From Thermoanaerobaculum aquaticum (GTDB taxonomy: Bacteria; Acidobacteriota; Thermoanaerobaculia; Thermoanaerobaculales; Thermoanaerobaculaceae), in assembly GCF_000687145.1 (NCBI RefSeq), contig NZ_JMFG01000002.1, positions 1-64,000 on the forward strand: DNA of 64,000 bases. The letters run 5' to 3'. The notes beneath the pieces are model-generated. The model was not told the DNA's origin, ran no database searches, and was given only the letters and a program-made list of their open reading frames with translations. Made by a program: the position numbers and the translations under genes. This document shows, one piece after another, positions 7,611-16,681 of the stretch (position 1 is its first letter; every line of letters starts with the position of its first letter).

Positions 7611-8937
7611 CCCCGCCCAGGTGATGGCGGCGTCTTTTGCCGTGACGATTTTGCTGGGGAGCGTTTTGCTTTCCCAAAGCTGGGCGGCCGTGCCTGGCAA
7701 AAAGCTCAGCTTCGTGGAGGCCCTGTTCACCGCCACTTCCGCCACCTGCGTCACCGGCCTTTCGGTTCGGCCCCCCGGCGACTTTACGGTGGCAGGCCAG
7801 GTGGTGATCCTGCTTTTAATTCAAATCGGCGGCCTGGGGGTCATGACCTTCGGGCTTTTCTTTGCCTTGCTCTTGGGGGGCAGGCTTTCGCTTTTTGGCC
7901 GCCAAATGGTGATGAGCTCCTTTTCCTCCGAGCCCTGGGAGGACTTTTGGCCGCTTTTGCGCACGGTCATGGGGGCCACGGTGGTGGTGGAAACCGTGGG
8001 CGGCCTGCTTTTGGCCGCCGCCTTCTGGCCGGAAAAAGGAGCTACCGCTTTGGCCTGGGGCTTTTTTCACGCGGTGAGCGCCTTTTGCAACGCCGGCTTC
8101 GGCTTGCACCCCGATTCCCTGATCCCCTGGCGGGGTAACGCGCTGGTGAACCTCACGGTAGGGTTGCTGATCATCTTCGGCGGGGTGGGCTTTTTCCCGG
8201 TGGCCGAGGTTTTTGAACGGTGGCGTTCGGACAAGCGCCGCCCCATTTCCCTGCACAGCCGTTTGGTGTTGGCCGCCACCGGCGTTTTGCTGCTTTTAGG
8301 ATGGCTGGGCTTTGCGCTTTTGGAATGGAAAAACGCCCTGGCCCCTCTGCCGTGGAACGAGAAGCTGTGGGCCTGCTGGCTTTCGGGGATTACCCCCCGC
8401 ACCGCCGGCTTTGCCAACGTGGACTACGGGAGCCTCACACCCGCTACCCTGATCTTCACCATGGGCCTCATGTTCATTGGCGCCAGCCCGGGATCCACCG
8501 GCGGCGGCATTAAAACCACCACGGCAGCGGTGCTTTTGGCGCTCATTGCCGCACGGGTGCGCTCCCACCGCAAGGTCACCGCCATGGGCCGGCGCTTTTC
8601 CGCCGACACCCTGGGCGGGGCGGTGACCCTCACGCTGCTCGCCGCCGCCGCGGTGGTGACCGGCTTCATGGCGGTGAGCTTGATGGAGCACGGGAGCAGC
8701 GGGGGCCTGGCCTCGCAGTCCACGTTCCTGCGGGAAGCCTTTGATGTGGTTTCGGCCTTTGGCACCGTGGGCCTTTCCACCGGTATAACCCCCTCGCTGA
8801 AACCCGGGAGCTGGCTGGTTTTGATTGCCATGATGTACGTGGGCCGGGTGGGCCCGCTCACGCTTTCGGTGGCCCTCCTGGGTCGCACACCCCAGCCGGA
8901 ACCCGAGTTAGCCGAGGAGTCGGTGATGGTAGGATAA
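7591..8937 (+). CDS. KtrB/TrkH-family potassium uptake channel subunit
   Basis: This 448-residue, multi-pass K+ translocating subunit has repeated selectivity-filter-type P-loops: TSATCVTGLSV (about 45-55), the HAVSAFCNAGFGL segment (about 155-170), TPRTAGFANVD (about 268-278) and the GTVGLSTGI segment near 390. The IGASPGSTGGGIKTTT motif at about 292-307 is characteristic. The start ATG 7591 lies inside the end of the transporter gene, with GGAG upstream. A cytoplasmic NAD-binding partner (KtrA/TrkA) is needed by known family members and is not in this window, so it must be elsewhere. Confidence 0.9.
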   Translation: MKLKRANPAQVMAASFAVTILLGSVLLSQSWAAVPGKKLSFVEALFTATSATCVTGLSVRPPGDFTVAGQVVILLLIQIGGLGVMTFGLFFALLLGGRLSLFGRQMVMSSFSSEPWEDFWPLLRTVMGATVVVETVGGLLLAAAFWPEKGATALAWGFFHAVSAFCNAGFGLHPDSLIPWRGNALVNLTVGLLIIFGGVGFFPVAEVFERWRSDKRRPISLHSRLVLAATGVLLLLGWLGFALLEWKNALAPLPWNEKLWACWLSGITPRTAGFANVDYGSLTPATLIFTMGLMFIGASPGSTGGGIKTTTAAVLLALIAARVRSHRKVTAMGRRFSADTLGGAVTLTLLAAAAVVTGFMAVSLMEHGSSGGLASQSTFLREAFDVVSAFGTVGLSTGITPSLKPGSWLVLIAMMYVGRVGPLTLSVALLGRTPQPEPELAEESVMVG

Positions 8938-8945
8938 ATTTAAGC

Positions 8946-11321
8946 ATGGCCCAGGAGCTTGATCCCGAGCATTTGCGCTTCTTCTGCCCTGACGGGTGGA
9001 TCCCCGGGGATTCCTCCTACGACATCCCCAAAGCCACGGGCATCGTCGGGCAAGAACGGGGGGTGAGCGCGCTGGAGTTTGGTCTGGGCATTGACTCCCC
9101 GGGCTTTAACGTGTTCGTCACCGGTTTGGTGGGCACCGGCAAGATGACCGCGGTGGAGCTCCACCTCCGGAAGCTCTCCCGGGGGGGCCCGCCGCCCGAT
9201 GACCTCGCTTACGTTTTTAACTTTCAAGCTCCCGAGCGCCCGCAGCTTTTGCGCTTGCGGGCGGGGGCCGGCAGCGTGCTGCGGGAGCGCATGGCCGCGC
9301 TGGTCCGCGAGCTGGGAAGGTGGCTTCCTGCCCTTCTCACCAGCCCCGAAGTGCAGAAGCTCCTGGAGGAGCGCATCGAGGACCTCCAGCAAAAGCAGGC
9401 CCAGCTCCTGCGGGAGTTTGAAGCGGAAGTGCAAAAGGCGGGCTTTACGCTGGTGCAGGTGCAGGCGGGCACCGTCACCCATCCGGAAATCCTGGCGGTG
9501 GTGGAGGGCCGGCCGGTTTCCATGGAAAAGCTCTTGCGTCTCGCCGGGGAAGGGAAGTTCCCCGAGGACCAGCTCCAGCGCCTGAGCGAGACGCACCAGA
9601 GGCTTACCGCCGAGCTGCAGCAGGTGGTGAACCAGGTGGTGGCCATTGGTGCCGAGATCCAGGAAAAGGCGGTGGAGCTGCGCCGAGCCATCGTCCAGCC
9701 GCGCCTGCAGCAGGGCTTGGCGGCCATTGCCAAGGCCGTGGGTGACCCGCGGGTGGAGCCCTACCTGCAGCAAGCCGGTGAGGACCTGCTGGCCAACCTG
9801 CAGGCCTTCCTGGAAGCAGAGCCTTCCGAAGAAACGCTGGTTCGCTACGCGGTCAATTTGGTGGTGGATAACAGCCAGACCCAGGGCCGTCCGGTGGTGG
9901 TGGAAACCGACCCTTCGGTGCCCAACCTCCTGGGTACGGTGGAGGCTCGCCTCATGGACGGCGCCCACGCCACCTCCGATCACACCCGCATCCGCGCCGG
10001 ATCTTTGGCCCGCGCCAACGGCGGGTTTTTGGTGCTCAACGCCTTGGATGTGCTTTCCGAGCCGGGGGCCTGGCCGGTTTTGAAGCGGGCCTTACGGCAC
10101 CAGCAGGTGGTCATCCGCCCCCGGGAAACGCTCTTTGCGCTTTCCGGGCAAACCCTGCAACCGGAACCCATTGACCTGCGGGTGAAGGTGGTGATGCTGG
10201 GGGATCGCGCGCTCTTCGATGCCCTTTACGAGGTGGATGAGGAGTTTGGCAAGATCTTCAAGGTTTTAGCCGACTTCGACCGCGACATCCCCCTGGGCAA
10301 GAAAGAAGTGCACGACTTCCTGAGCGTCATGGCCAAAATCGTGGAGGAAGAAAAGCTTCCCCCCTTGGACCGGGAGGGCATGAAGGCGTTGGTGGAGGAA
10401 GGGGTCCGCCTGGGGGGACCCCGCCGAAGGCTTACCGCCCGCTTTTCCGACGTGGCCGACGTGTTGCGGGAAGCCGGCTTCATGGCCAAGAAAGAAGGCG
10501 CCAGCGTGGTGAGCGCGCCCCACATTGCCGCCGCTGTCGCTGCCCGGCGCGCCCGTTTTTCCCTGCCCGAAGAAAAGCTATTGCAGTTCATGGTGGATCA
10601 CCTGCTGGTGGTGCAAACCGAAGGGCAGGCAGTGGGGCAGGTGAACGGTTTGGCGGTGTACGACCTGGGCTACTTTGCCTTTGGTTTGCCGGGCCGGGTG
10701 ACAGCCAGGGTTTCGCTGGGTACTGAAGGGGTGGTGAACATCGAGCGGGAGGCGCGGCTTTCCGGCCGCACCCACGACAAAGGCGTGCTGATCCTCACGG
10801 GCTTTTTGCGCGGCACCTTTGCGCTTTCCGTGCCGCTTTCCATGCAGGCTTCCATTGCCTTCGAGCAATCCTACGGCGGCGTGGAAGGGGACAGCGCCTC
10901 CTCCGCTGAGGTGTACGCCATCCTCTCCGCCCTTTCCGGCCTGCCTTTGCGCCAGGACCTGGCAGTCACCGGTTCCGTGGACCAGCACGGCAACGTGCAA
11001 GCCATCGGCGGGGTGAACCAAAAGATCGAGGGCTTTTTTTCTCTCTGCAAAGTCCGGGGGCTTTCGGGAAGCCAGGGGGTCATCATCCCCCAGGCCAACG
11101 TCCCCGATCTCCACCTCTCCCCCGAGGTGGTGGATGCCGTGCGCGCCGGTCGTTTCCACGTGTACGCGGTTTCCCACGTCAGCGAAGGTTTGGAGCTGCT
11201 CACCGGCGTGCCCGCGGGAAAGCGGGACGAAGCCGGCCGCTACCCGGAAGGCACGGTGTTCGGCCTTTGCCAGACGCGCCTGGAAGAAATGGCCGAAACC
11301 CTTCGCCGCTTCCGCCATTAG
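8946..11321 (+). CDS. LonB-like ATP-dependent protease (AAA_32 + S16)
   Basis: The 791-residue protein combines an AAA+ module with Walker A GLVGTGKMT (about residues 61-69), a long coiled-coil-like insertion rich in Glu/Gln/Leu (about 120-250), and a C-terminal Lon (S16) proteolytic domain. The catalytic dyad is Ser652 in GDSASSAE and Lys693 in GVNQKIEG. This is the 'Lon protease family protein' layout rather than classical LonA, whose N-terminal substrate domain is absent. It probably degrades misfolded or regulatory proteins in the cytoplasm. It starts 8 bases after the ktrB stop, with no obvious ribosome site. Confidence 0.88.
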   Translation: MAQELDPEHLRFFCPDGWIPGDSSYDIPKATGIVGQERGVSALEFGLGIDSPGFNVFVTGLVGTGKMTAVELHLRKLSRGGPPPDDLAYVFNFQAPERPQLLRLRAGAGSVLRERMAALVRELGRWLPALLTSPEVQKLLEERIEDLQQKQAQLLREFEAEVQKAGFTLVQVQAGTVTHPEILAVVEGRPVSMEKLLRLAGEGKFPEDQLQRLSETHQRLTAELQQVVNQVVAIGAEIQEKAVELRRAIVQPRLQQGLAAIAKAVGDPRVEPYLQQAGEDLLANLQAFLEAEPSEETLVRYAVNLVVDNSQTQGRPVVVETDPSVPNLLGTVEARLMDGAHATSDHTRIRAGSLARANGGFLVLNALDVLSEPGAWPVLKRALRHQQVVIRPRETLFALSGQTLQPEPIDLRVKVVMLGDRALFDALYEVDEEFGKIFKVLADFDRDIPLGKKEVHDFLSVMAKIVEEEKLPPLDREGMKALVEEGVRLGGPRRRLTARFSDVADVLREAGFMAKKEGASVVSAPHIAAAVAARRARFSLPEEKLLQFMVDHLLVVQTEGQAVGQVNGLAVYDLGYFAFGLPGRVTARVSLGTEGVVNIEREARLSGRTHDKGVLILTGFLRGTFALSVPLSMQASIAFEQSYGGVEGDSASSAEVYAILSALSGLPLRQDLAVTGSVDQHGNVQAIGGVNQKIEGFFSLCKVRGLSGSQGVIIPQANVPDLHLSPEVVDAVRAGRFHVYAVSHVSEGLELLTGVPAGKRDEAGRYPEGTVFGLCQTRLEEMAETLRRFRH

Positions 11322-11417
11322 CCGCCATCGCCCCAGCTGGGCCGATGAATGTTTGCCAGGAAACAACCCCAAACCAGGCGAGGCGTTCTTAAAAAACCGT
11401 TTCCCGCCTTCCCAACC

Positions 11418-11446
11418 TTGCCCCCGGGCGTTCTCCGGCATACACT
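11418..11446 (+). promoter_or_regulatory. Promoter for the TPR protein gene
   Basis: TTGCCC (11418-11423) is followed by 17 bases and TACACT (11441-11446), 31 bases before the ATG at 11478. The gene also has an AGGT ribosome site, so this is a conventional led transcript. It lies in the 156-base gap after the Lon-like gene. Confidence 0.45.
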
Positions 11447-11477
11447 GTGACGGGGGGATGCCCCCTGGGAGGTAGCA

Positions 11478-12389
11478 ATGGGAAAGCGCCTTTTCCTTGC
11501 GGCGTTTGTACTGGCTTGGCCTGTGTCCTTGTTCGCGCAAGCGCAAGGGCACGTCAAAGGGGTCGTGACCGACGTGAAGGGGAACCCCATTGCTGGCGCC
11601 AAGATCATCATCACCTGTCCGGCCATGGGCAGCTTCCGTAAGGAGCTCACCACCGACAGCAAGGGGAAGTACTCGCTGGTGATCGTGGACGCCACCAAGG
11701 AGTACCTCTTCCACGTGGAAGCGCCGGGGTATCAGGCCATCGAGCAGCTCAACAAGCCGCTCATCGGTGGTCAAACCCTGGAGCTCAACTTCACGCTTAA
11801 GAGCATGCAAGAGGCGGCAGTGGAAGCCGAGGAACCGGGGCTGCGCGAGCTGCGGGAAGGCCGCGACCTCTGGGAGGCGGGAAAAAAGCCCGAAGCCCGC
11901 GCCAAATTTGCCGAAGCCGTGGCTAAAAAGCCCGATTTGTACCTGGCCTGGTTGGCGTTGGGGGATGCCGATTTGGAGGCCGGCAAGCCCGCCGATGCGC
12001 TTTCTGCCGCGGAGAAATGCTTGGCGGCCAAAGCCAACTTTGCCCCGTGCTTGGCCCTAGCCGCCAACGCCGCGCTGGCCAAGGGCGACAAGGCGCTTTA
12101 CGAGCAGTACATGGCGGCCTACAAGAAGGCCAACCCCACTGACCCGGCGGTGCTGTTTTCGGAAGCGGCGGAGTTCATCAACAAGGGCGAAGACGACAAG
12201 GCCAAGCCGCTCTTGGAGCAAGCTTTGAGCGTCAACCCCGACTACCCGCCGGCGCTTTACGAGTTGGCCATGCTGTACGTACGGGCGGGCAACAACGCCA
12301 AGGCCAAGGAGCTTTTAACGCACCTTTTGGAGGTGGCTCCCGATTACAAGGACGCCGGCCTCGCTAAGGAAATGCTCAAGTACCTCTAA
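11478..12389 (+). CDS. Secreted carboxypeptidase-regulatory-like / TPR protein
   Basis: The 303-residue precursor has a Sec signal peptide (MGKRLFLAAFVLAWPVSLFA, then QAQG). A beta-sandwich 'carboxypeptidase regulatory-like' domain (about residues 22-110; GVVTDVKGNPIAGAKI, then GKYSLVI) follows. From about residue 125 to the end are tetratricopeptide repeats (ARAKFAEAVAKKPDLYLAW, ALSVNPDYPPALYELAMLYV). TPR arrays bind proteins, so it is probably a periplasmic scaffold or assembly factor; no enzyme motif is seen. Its stop overlaps the convergent panD stop by 4 bases. Confidence 0.8.
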   Translation: MGKRLFLAAFVLAWPVSLFAQAQGHVKGVVTDVKGNPIAGAKIIITCPAMGSFRKELTTDSKGKYSLVIVDATKEYLFHVEAPGYQAIEQLNKPLIGGQTLELNFTLKSMQEAAVEAEEPGLRELREGRDLWEAGKKPEARAKFAEAVAKKPDLYLAWLALGDADLEAGKPADALSAAEKCLAAKANFAPCLALAANAALAKGDKALYEQYMAAYKKANPTDPAVLFSEAAEFINKGEDDKAKPLLEQALSVNPDYPPALYELAMLYVRAGNNAKAKELLTHLLEVAPDYKDAGLAKEMLKYL

Positions 12390-12772
12390 GCCGGTTCGTC
12401 AAAGGGGGTCTTGAGCAGCACCTGACCCACGCGGTTGCCCTCGTCCACCAGCACCACCCGGGCGCGGTGGTGGGGGAGCTCCTCGCGGTCCAAGAAGCAG
12501 TAGGCGCAAATGATCACCAAGTCCCCCACATGGGCAAGATGCGCAGCTGCGCCGTTGATGCCGATTTCGCCGCTGCCTGGCTTGCCGGGGATGCAGTAGG
12601 TGGAAAAGCGCGTGCCGCGGGTAATGTTGTAAACCTCCACCTCTTCCAGGGGCAGCATGTCCGCAGCTGCCAGAAGCTCAGCGTCCACGGTAATGGAGCC
12701 CACGTAGTGCAGCTCGGAGCGGGTCACCTGGGCCCGGTGGATCTTGGCTCGCAAAAAGGGCCGTAGCATCAT
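12386..12772 (-). CDS. panD: Aspartate 1-decarboxylase (pyruvoyl enzyme)
   Basis: PanD converts L-aspartate to beta-alanine for pantothenate and CoA. The 128-residue proenzyme has the self-cleavage site Gly25-Ser26 in HYVGSITVD, where Ser26 becomes the pyruvoyl group. The conserved segments EEVEVYNITRGTRFSTY and INGAAAH are also present. ATG overlaps the panC stop (ATGA). It is the last gene of the - strand operon GNAT-ubiX-ubiA-dnk-panB-panC-panD. The start could be either of two adjacent ATGs. Confidence 0.95.
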   Translation of the reverse strand: MMLRPFLRAKIHRAQVTRSELHYVGSITVDAELLAAADMLPLEEVEVYNITRGTRFSTYCIPGKPGSGEIGINGAAAHLAHVGDLVIICAYCFLDREELPHHRARVVLVDEGNRVGQVLLKTPFDEPA

Positions 12773-13620
12773 TGGGCCACCTCCACCAAGAGGTTGTCAA
12801 TGAGCCGCGTGCTTCCCACGAAGGCGGCCACAGCCAAAAGCACGCGGCTTTTGATGTGCTCCACCGGCGCAAGCGTTTCCGGGTCCACCGCCGCCACGTA
12901 CTGGGGACGCACCCCGGGGTGCTGCTTTAGCGTGGCAAGCATGAGCTTTTCCAGCTGCGGACCGCGCCGCTCGCCGCCTTCCACCGCCGCCTTGGCCGCC
13001 GTGAGGGCGTGCCAAAGGGCCAGAGCCTCTTGCCTTTCACCTTCGCCGAGGTAGGTATTACGGGAGGACATGGCCAGGCCGTCGGCCTCCCGCACGGTGG
13101 GCACCACCTCAATGCGCACCGGGAAGTTCAGGTCCTCCACCAGGCGGCGGATGATCACCGCTTGCTGAAAGTCCTTGGCCCCAAAGAGCGCCACCTCCGG
13201 CTGCACGATGTTGAAGAGCTTAGCCACCACCAGCGCCACTCCGGAAAAGTGACCCGGGCGGTGGGCCCCGCAGAGGTGCGAGGCAAGGTGGGGCAAGGCC
13301 ACTTGCACCTCGGGCGGCCGGGGGTACATCTCCTTCACCGGGGGGGCAAAAACCAACACGGCCCCCTCTCGGGTGAGGAGCTCCACATCCCGCTCCAGGT
13401 TCCGGGGGTAGCGCTCGAAATCCTCACCGGGGCCAAACTGGGTGGGGTTGACGAACACCGAGGCCCACACCTCGTCCGCCAGCTCCCGCCCCCGCCGCAC
13501 CAACGAAAGGTGCCCCTCGTGCAGCGCCCCCATGGTGGGGACAAAGGCCACGGTTTTGCCCTGGCGCCAGAGCTCCTGGCGCCGAGCCCGCACTCCAGCA
13601 ATGGTGGTCACCACCAGCAT
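12769..13620 (-). CDS. panC: Pantoate--beta-alanine ligase
   Basis: PanC joins pantoate and beta-alanine with ATP to make pantothenate. The 283-residue protein has the nucleotidyl-transferase HxGH motif in PTMGALHEGHLSLV (about residues 29-42), VFVNPTQFGPGEDFERYPR, LFGAKDFQQAVIIRRLV and the KMSKS-like MSSRNTYL. I chose ATG 13620 (MLVVTTI), 1 base after the panB stop; the longer frame only repeats panB antisense-frame sequence. It overlaps panD by 4 bases, so panB, panC and panD form one translationally linked unit. Confidence 0.95.
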   Translation of the reverse strand: MLVVTTIAGVRARRQELWRQGKTVAFVPTMGALHEGHLSLVRRGRELADEVWASVFVNPTQFGPGEDFERYPRNLERDVELLTREGAVLVFAPPVKEMYPRPPEVQVALPHLASHLCGAHRPGHFSGVALVVAKLFNIVQPEVALFGAKDFQQAVIIRRLVEDLNFPVRIEVVPTVREADGLAMSSRNTYLGEGERQEALALWHALTAAKAAVEGGERRGPQLEKLMLATLKQHPGVRPQYVAAVDPETLAPVEHIKSRVLLAVAAFVGSTRLIDNLLVEVAQ

Positions 13621-13621
13621 C

Positions 13622-14455
13622 TCACACCTCCCCTTCCACCCAAGCGGAAAGCTCCGGCGGGTCCGGGTAGCACTCCTGGGGCGCCGGATAGCTACCGCTG
13701 CGCACATCCCCGGCAAAGGCGGCGACCGCTTGGCGAATGGCCACATCCAGCTGGGCGTAGCGGCGCACAAAGCGCGGCACCAGACCCGGGGAAAGACCCA
13801 AGAGGTCGGCCAGCACCAGCACCTGCCCGTCGCAGTGGGGTCCGGCGCCAATGCCAATGGTGGGGATGCCCACCCTGGCGGTGATGGCCTTGGCCAAGCT
13901 GGGGGGAATGCCCTCCAAAACCAGGGCAAAGACCCCGGCTTCCTCCAGCTCCTGGGCTTGAGCCAAAAGGTGCCGGGCTTGCTCCAGGCTCTTGCCCTGC
14001 ACCCGGTAACCGCCTAAAAGGTGCAGGGACTGGGGGGTTAAGCCCAAATGGCCCATCACCGGAACGCCGGCGGCCACGATGGCTTTGATTTCCGCCACCC
14101 TGGGGCCCTCCAGCTTCACCGCTTCCGCACCCCCCTCTCCCACCAGCCGGCAGGCGTTGCGCACGGCTTCCGCCACCGAAACCTGGAAGGAGCCAAAGGG
14201 CATGTCCCCCACCACCAGCGCCCGCCGCACCCCCTGGGCCACCGCCCGAATGTGGTGGAGCATTTCCTCTATGGTCACCGAGAGGGTGTTGGGTCGCCCC
14301 AGCACCGCCATGGCCAGGGAATCCCCCACCAACACCACGTCCACACCGGCCTGGTCCACCAAACGACCGGTGGGTTCGTCGGTGGCGGTGACCATCACGA
14401 TTTTGTCTTTGCCCTTACGGTTGGCAATGGCCGAGGCTGTGATTTTCTCTTCCAT
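13622..14455 (-). CDS. panB: 3-methyl-2-oxobutanoate hydroxymethyltransferase
   Basis: PanB adds a hydroxymethyl group from methylene-tetrahydrofolate to alpha-ketoisovalerate, giving ketopantoate. The 277-residue protein shows the metal-binding VLVGDSLAM segment (about residues 42-50), GRPNTLSVTIEEM, VVGDMPFGSFQ, VKLEG, and GHLGLTPQS in order along a TIM barrel. It is followed 1 base later by panC. About 100 bases with an inverted repeat separate it from the upstream kinase gene. panE/ilvC for the next reduction is not in the window. Confidence 0.95.
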   Translation of the reverse strand: MEEKITASAIANRKGKDKIVMVTATDEPTGRLVDQAGVDVVLVGDSLAMAVLGRPNTLSVTIEEMLHHIRAVAQGVRRALVVGDMPFGSFQVSVAEAVRNACRLVGEGGAEAVKLEGPRVAEIKAIVAAGVPVMGHLGLTPQSLHLLGGYRVQGKSLEQARHLLAQAQELEEAGVFALVLEGIPPSLAKAITARVGIPTIGIGAGPHCDGQVLVLADLLGLSPGLVPRFVRRYAQLDVAIRQAVAAFAGDVRSGSYPAPQECYPDPPELSAWVEGEV

Positions 14456-14474
14456 CGGTCCCTCCCGGACCGAC

Positions 14475-14512
14475 GGATCCGGTGAGGCAGGTCGCGGTCC
14501 GTTGCCGGATCC
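14475..14512. repeat. Inverted repeat in the dnk-panB gap
   Basis: GGATCCGG (14475-14482) and CCGGATCC (14505-14512) form 8-base perfect arms separated by 22 bases. A further CCGGATCCG lies at 14564-14572 in the 3' end of the kinase gene. No T-tract follows on the - strand, so this is not a simple terminator; it could be a processing or attenuation hairpin inside the operon. Confidence 0.35.
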
Positions 14513-14556
14513 ACGCCGCCCGAAAAGTCAAAGGCAGCGGTTGCTCCCCGTCTCGG

Positions 14557-15210
14557 TCATGTCCCGGATCCGAGCGGTATGAAAACATGCGTGCCCCGCC
14601 GGACACGCACCATCTTTGCCACCAGGGCGTCAAAGTCCTGCTCCCGGTGCACAAAGTCCAAATCATCGGTGTTCACCACCAAAAGCGGCGTCTCGTTGTA
14701 GTGGAAGAAGAACTCGGCGTACGCTTCTTTGAGGCGCCGCAAGTACGCCGCATCTATTGTACGCTCAAACGGCCTTCCCCGCTTGCGGATGCGCTCCAGG
14801 CAAACCTCCACCGAGGCTTCCAGGTAAACCACCAGATCGGGCTTAGGCAAACCCGGAACCAAAAGGCTGTAGAGCCGGTCGTAAAGGGCAAACTCGGCAT
14901 CCGAGAGGTTGAGGCGGGCAAAGATGCGGTCCTTGGCCATGGTGTAGTCGGCCACCACCAGCTGCGTGAACAGCTCCGGTTGCTGCAGCTCCACCTGCTG
15001 CTGATAGCGGGAAAGCAAGAAAAACACCTGGGCTTGAAACGCTGCCCCCGGCACCCCGCGGTAAAAGGGCTCCAAAAACGGGTTGGTCACGTCCTCCAGC
15101 ACCTTCACACCGGAAAAACGGGCGGCCAGGCGCTCCACCAACGAGGTTTTACCTACACCAATGGGGCCTTCCACGGCAACATGGCGAAAGGGGAACGGGG
15201 TCTCGCTCAT
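14557..15210 (-). CDS. Deoxynucleoside kinase (dAK/dGK-type)
   Basis: The 217-residue protein has a P-loop GPIGVGKTS (residues 15-23), the DRxY-like substrate segment VADYTMAKDRIFARLNL (about 93-109), and RKRGRPFERTIDAAYLRRL as the LID/arginine region. This is the deoxyadenosine/deoxyguanosine kinase family, which phosphorylates deoxynucleosides for salvage. In several genomes such kinases neighbour panBC or folK, as here. Its ATG overlaps the ubiA stop (ATGA). Substrate choice (dA, dG or dC) cannot be fixed from sequence. Confidence 0.88.
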   Translation of the reverse strand: MSETPFPFRHVAVEGPIGVGKTSLVERLAARFSGVKVLEDVTNPFLEPFYRGVPGAAFQAQVFFLLSRYQQQVELQQPELFTQLVVADYTMAKDRIFARLNLSDAEFALYDRLYSLLVPGLPKPDLVVYLEASVEVCLERIRKRGRPFERTIDAAYLRRLKEAYAEFFFHYNETPLLVVNTDDLDFVHREQDFDALVAKMVRVRRGTHVFIPLGSGT

Positions 15211-16070
15211 TTCCCGCTGATGATATCAAGGGAAAACAGCGCCAGCATGGAAAGGGAAAGTATGCCGTTAGCGGTAAAAAAGGCAGCGTTGATTCTCTCC
15301 AGGCGCCCGTTGCCCACCAACAGGTGCTGCACCAAAAGCAAGCTCCACGCCAACGCCACCGCCAGGCTTCCCCAAAGGCGGGCGTGCACCAGCACGGCAA
15401 AAGCTGCAAAACCCACCGCTGCGAGGCCGTGGAAAACCCGCGAAGCCCAAAGCGCCTTGGCCACCCCCCAGCGGGCAGGGAGGGAGTAAAGCCCCACGCG
15501 CCGGTCGAACTCCACGTCCTGAAGGCTGTAAAGCACATCGAACCCCGCCACCCAAAACGCCACCGCCGCCGCCAAAACCACAGGTGGCAGGGCAAATGTC
15601 CCGGACACCGCCAGCCACCCACCCACCGGCGCCATGGCCAGGCCCAACCCCAGCCACAGGTGGGAAAGGGCGGTAAAGCGCTTGGTGTAGGAGTAGCCCA
15701 GCACCCAGGCCAGGGCCAAAGGGGAAAGCGCCAAGCACAAGGGGTTGAGCTGCCAGGCAGCTGCCACCAGCGCCCCGGCGCCGGCCAACACCAGAGCCCA
15801 GGCGTGCACCGGTCGCAAACGCCCCGAAGGCAGCGGCCGTCCAGCAGTGCGGGGGTTGGCGGCGTCGAAGGGAAGGTCGGCCAGGCGGTTAAAGGCCATG
15901 GCGGCGGTGCGGGCCCCCACCATGGCCACCAGCACCCAGAAAACCACCCGCCCGGAGGGCCAACCGGAAGCCGCCTCCAGGACACCAATAAAAGCAAAGG
16001 GCAAGGCAAAAACCGTATGGGGGAACACCACCAGCTCGGAAAGGTTGGCCACAAAAGTGCGGAAGCTCAC
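15207..16070 (-). CDS. UbiA-family aromatic prenyltransferase (MqnP-like)
   Basis: This 287-residue membrane enzyme has the two aspartate-rich prenyl-diphosphate motifs: NRLADLPFD (about residues 62-70) and DVEFDRR (about 189-195), set among eight or nine hydrophobic helices. UbiA family members attach a polyprenyl chain to an aromatic acid in quinone synthesis. Paired with ubiX it most likely serves the futalosine menaquinone route (MqnP), but ubiquinone or another product is possible. It starts at GTG 16070, overlapping the ubiX stop (GTGA). Confidence 0.9.
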   Translation of the reverse strand: MSFRTFVANLSELVVFPHTVFALPFAFIGVLEAASGWPSGRVVFWVLVAMVGARTAAMAFNRLADLPFDAANPRTAGRPLPSGRLRPVHAWALVLAGAGALVAAAWQLNPLCLALSPLALAWVLGYSYTKRFTALSHLWLGLGLAMAPVGGWLAVSGTFALPPVVLAAAVAFWVAGFDVLYSLQDVEFDRRVGLYSLPARWGVAKALWASRVFHGLAAVGFAAFAVLVHARLWGSLAVALAWSLLLVQHLLVGNGRLERINAAFFTANGILSLSMLALFSLDIISGK

Positions 16071-16681
16071 CGCGGAAACCCCTGCCAGCGGAGGTGCGGA
16101 GCCTCCAGAGGAAGCCCCAGAAGGTCAAAAACCCGCATGCAGTAGTGCTCCACGAAGTTCTCCAGGCTTTCACCGGTTACGTAAAAGGCGGGGATGGGGG
16201 GCATCACCACCGCTCCCGCCTCGGTCAGGGTCAAAAGGGCTTGCAGGTGAATGCGGGAAAGCGGTGTTTCCCGGAAACCCAGGATCAACGGCCAGCGCTG
16301 CTTTAAAGCCACATCCCCCACCCGCTGACCCAACCCCCGGGAAACCCCGGAAGCCAGGGAGCACGCGGTGGCTGCGGAACAGGGGAGGATCACCACCCCC
16401 CGCAGGAGGTACGAGCCGGAAGCAATGGGGGCCGCTATTTCCGCCTCCCGCCACACCGAGGCCTTGGCTTTGGCCTCCTCCGCCACCGAAAGCCGGCGCA
16501 CGAACCCGTGGGGTTCGGCGCACTCCTTACCCAGCTCCTGGGCCAAAACCATCCGCGACCCGTCGGAAAACACGATGTGCAGGTGATCCACCTGGGGGTG
16601 CTGCAAGGCGAGTTCAGAAAACCGCACCGGAAGCCGCATGCCGCAAGCCCCGGTAATCACCAAAGCCAGCTCGGTCCTCAC
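16067..16681 (-). CDS. ubiX: UbiX-like flavin prenyltransferase
   Basis: UbiX makes prenylated FMN, the cofactor of UbiD-type decarboxylases. The 204-residue protein has VITGACGMRLPVRF at the N-terminus (flavin phosphate-binding), IASGSYLLRGVVILPCSAAT (about residues 80-100, the SGS/PCS region), and LGFRETPLSRIHLQ with the conserved REtPL motif. It begins at GTG 16681, overlapping the GNAT stop. It lies directly upstream of ubiA; no ubiD gene is visible in the window. Confidence 0.92.
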   Translation of the reverse strand: MRTELALVITGACGMRLPVRFSELALQHPQVDHLHIVFSDGSRMVLAQELGKECAEPHGFVRRLSVAEEAKAKASVWREAEIAAPIASGSYLLRGVVILPCSAATACSLASGVSRGLGQRVGDVALKQRWPLILGFRETPLSRIHLQALLTLTEAGAVVMPPIPAFYVTGESLENFVEHYCMRVFDLLGLPLEAPHLRWQGFPR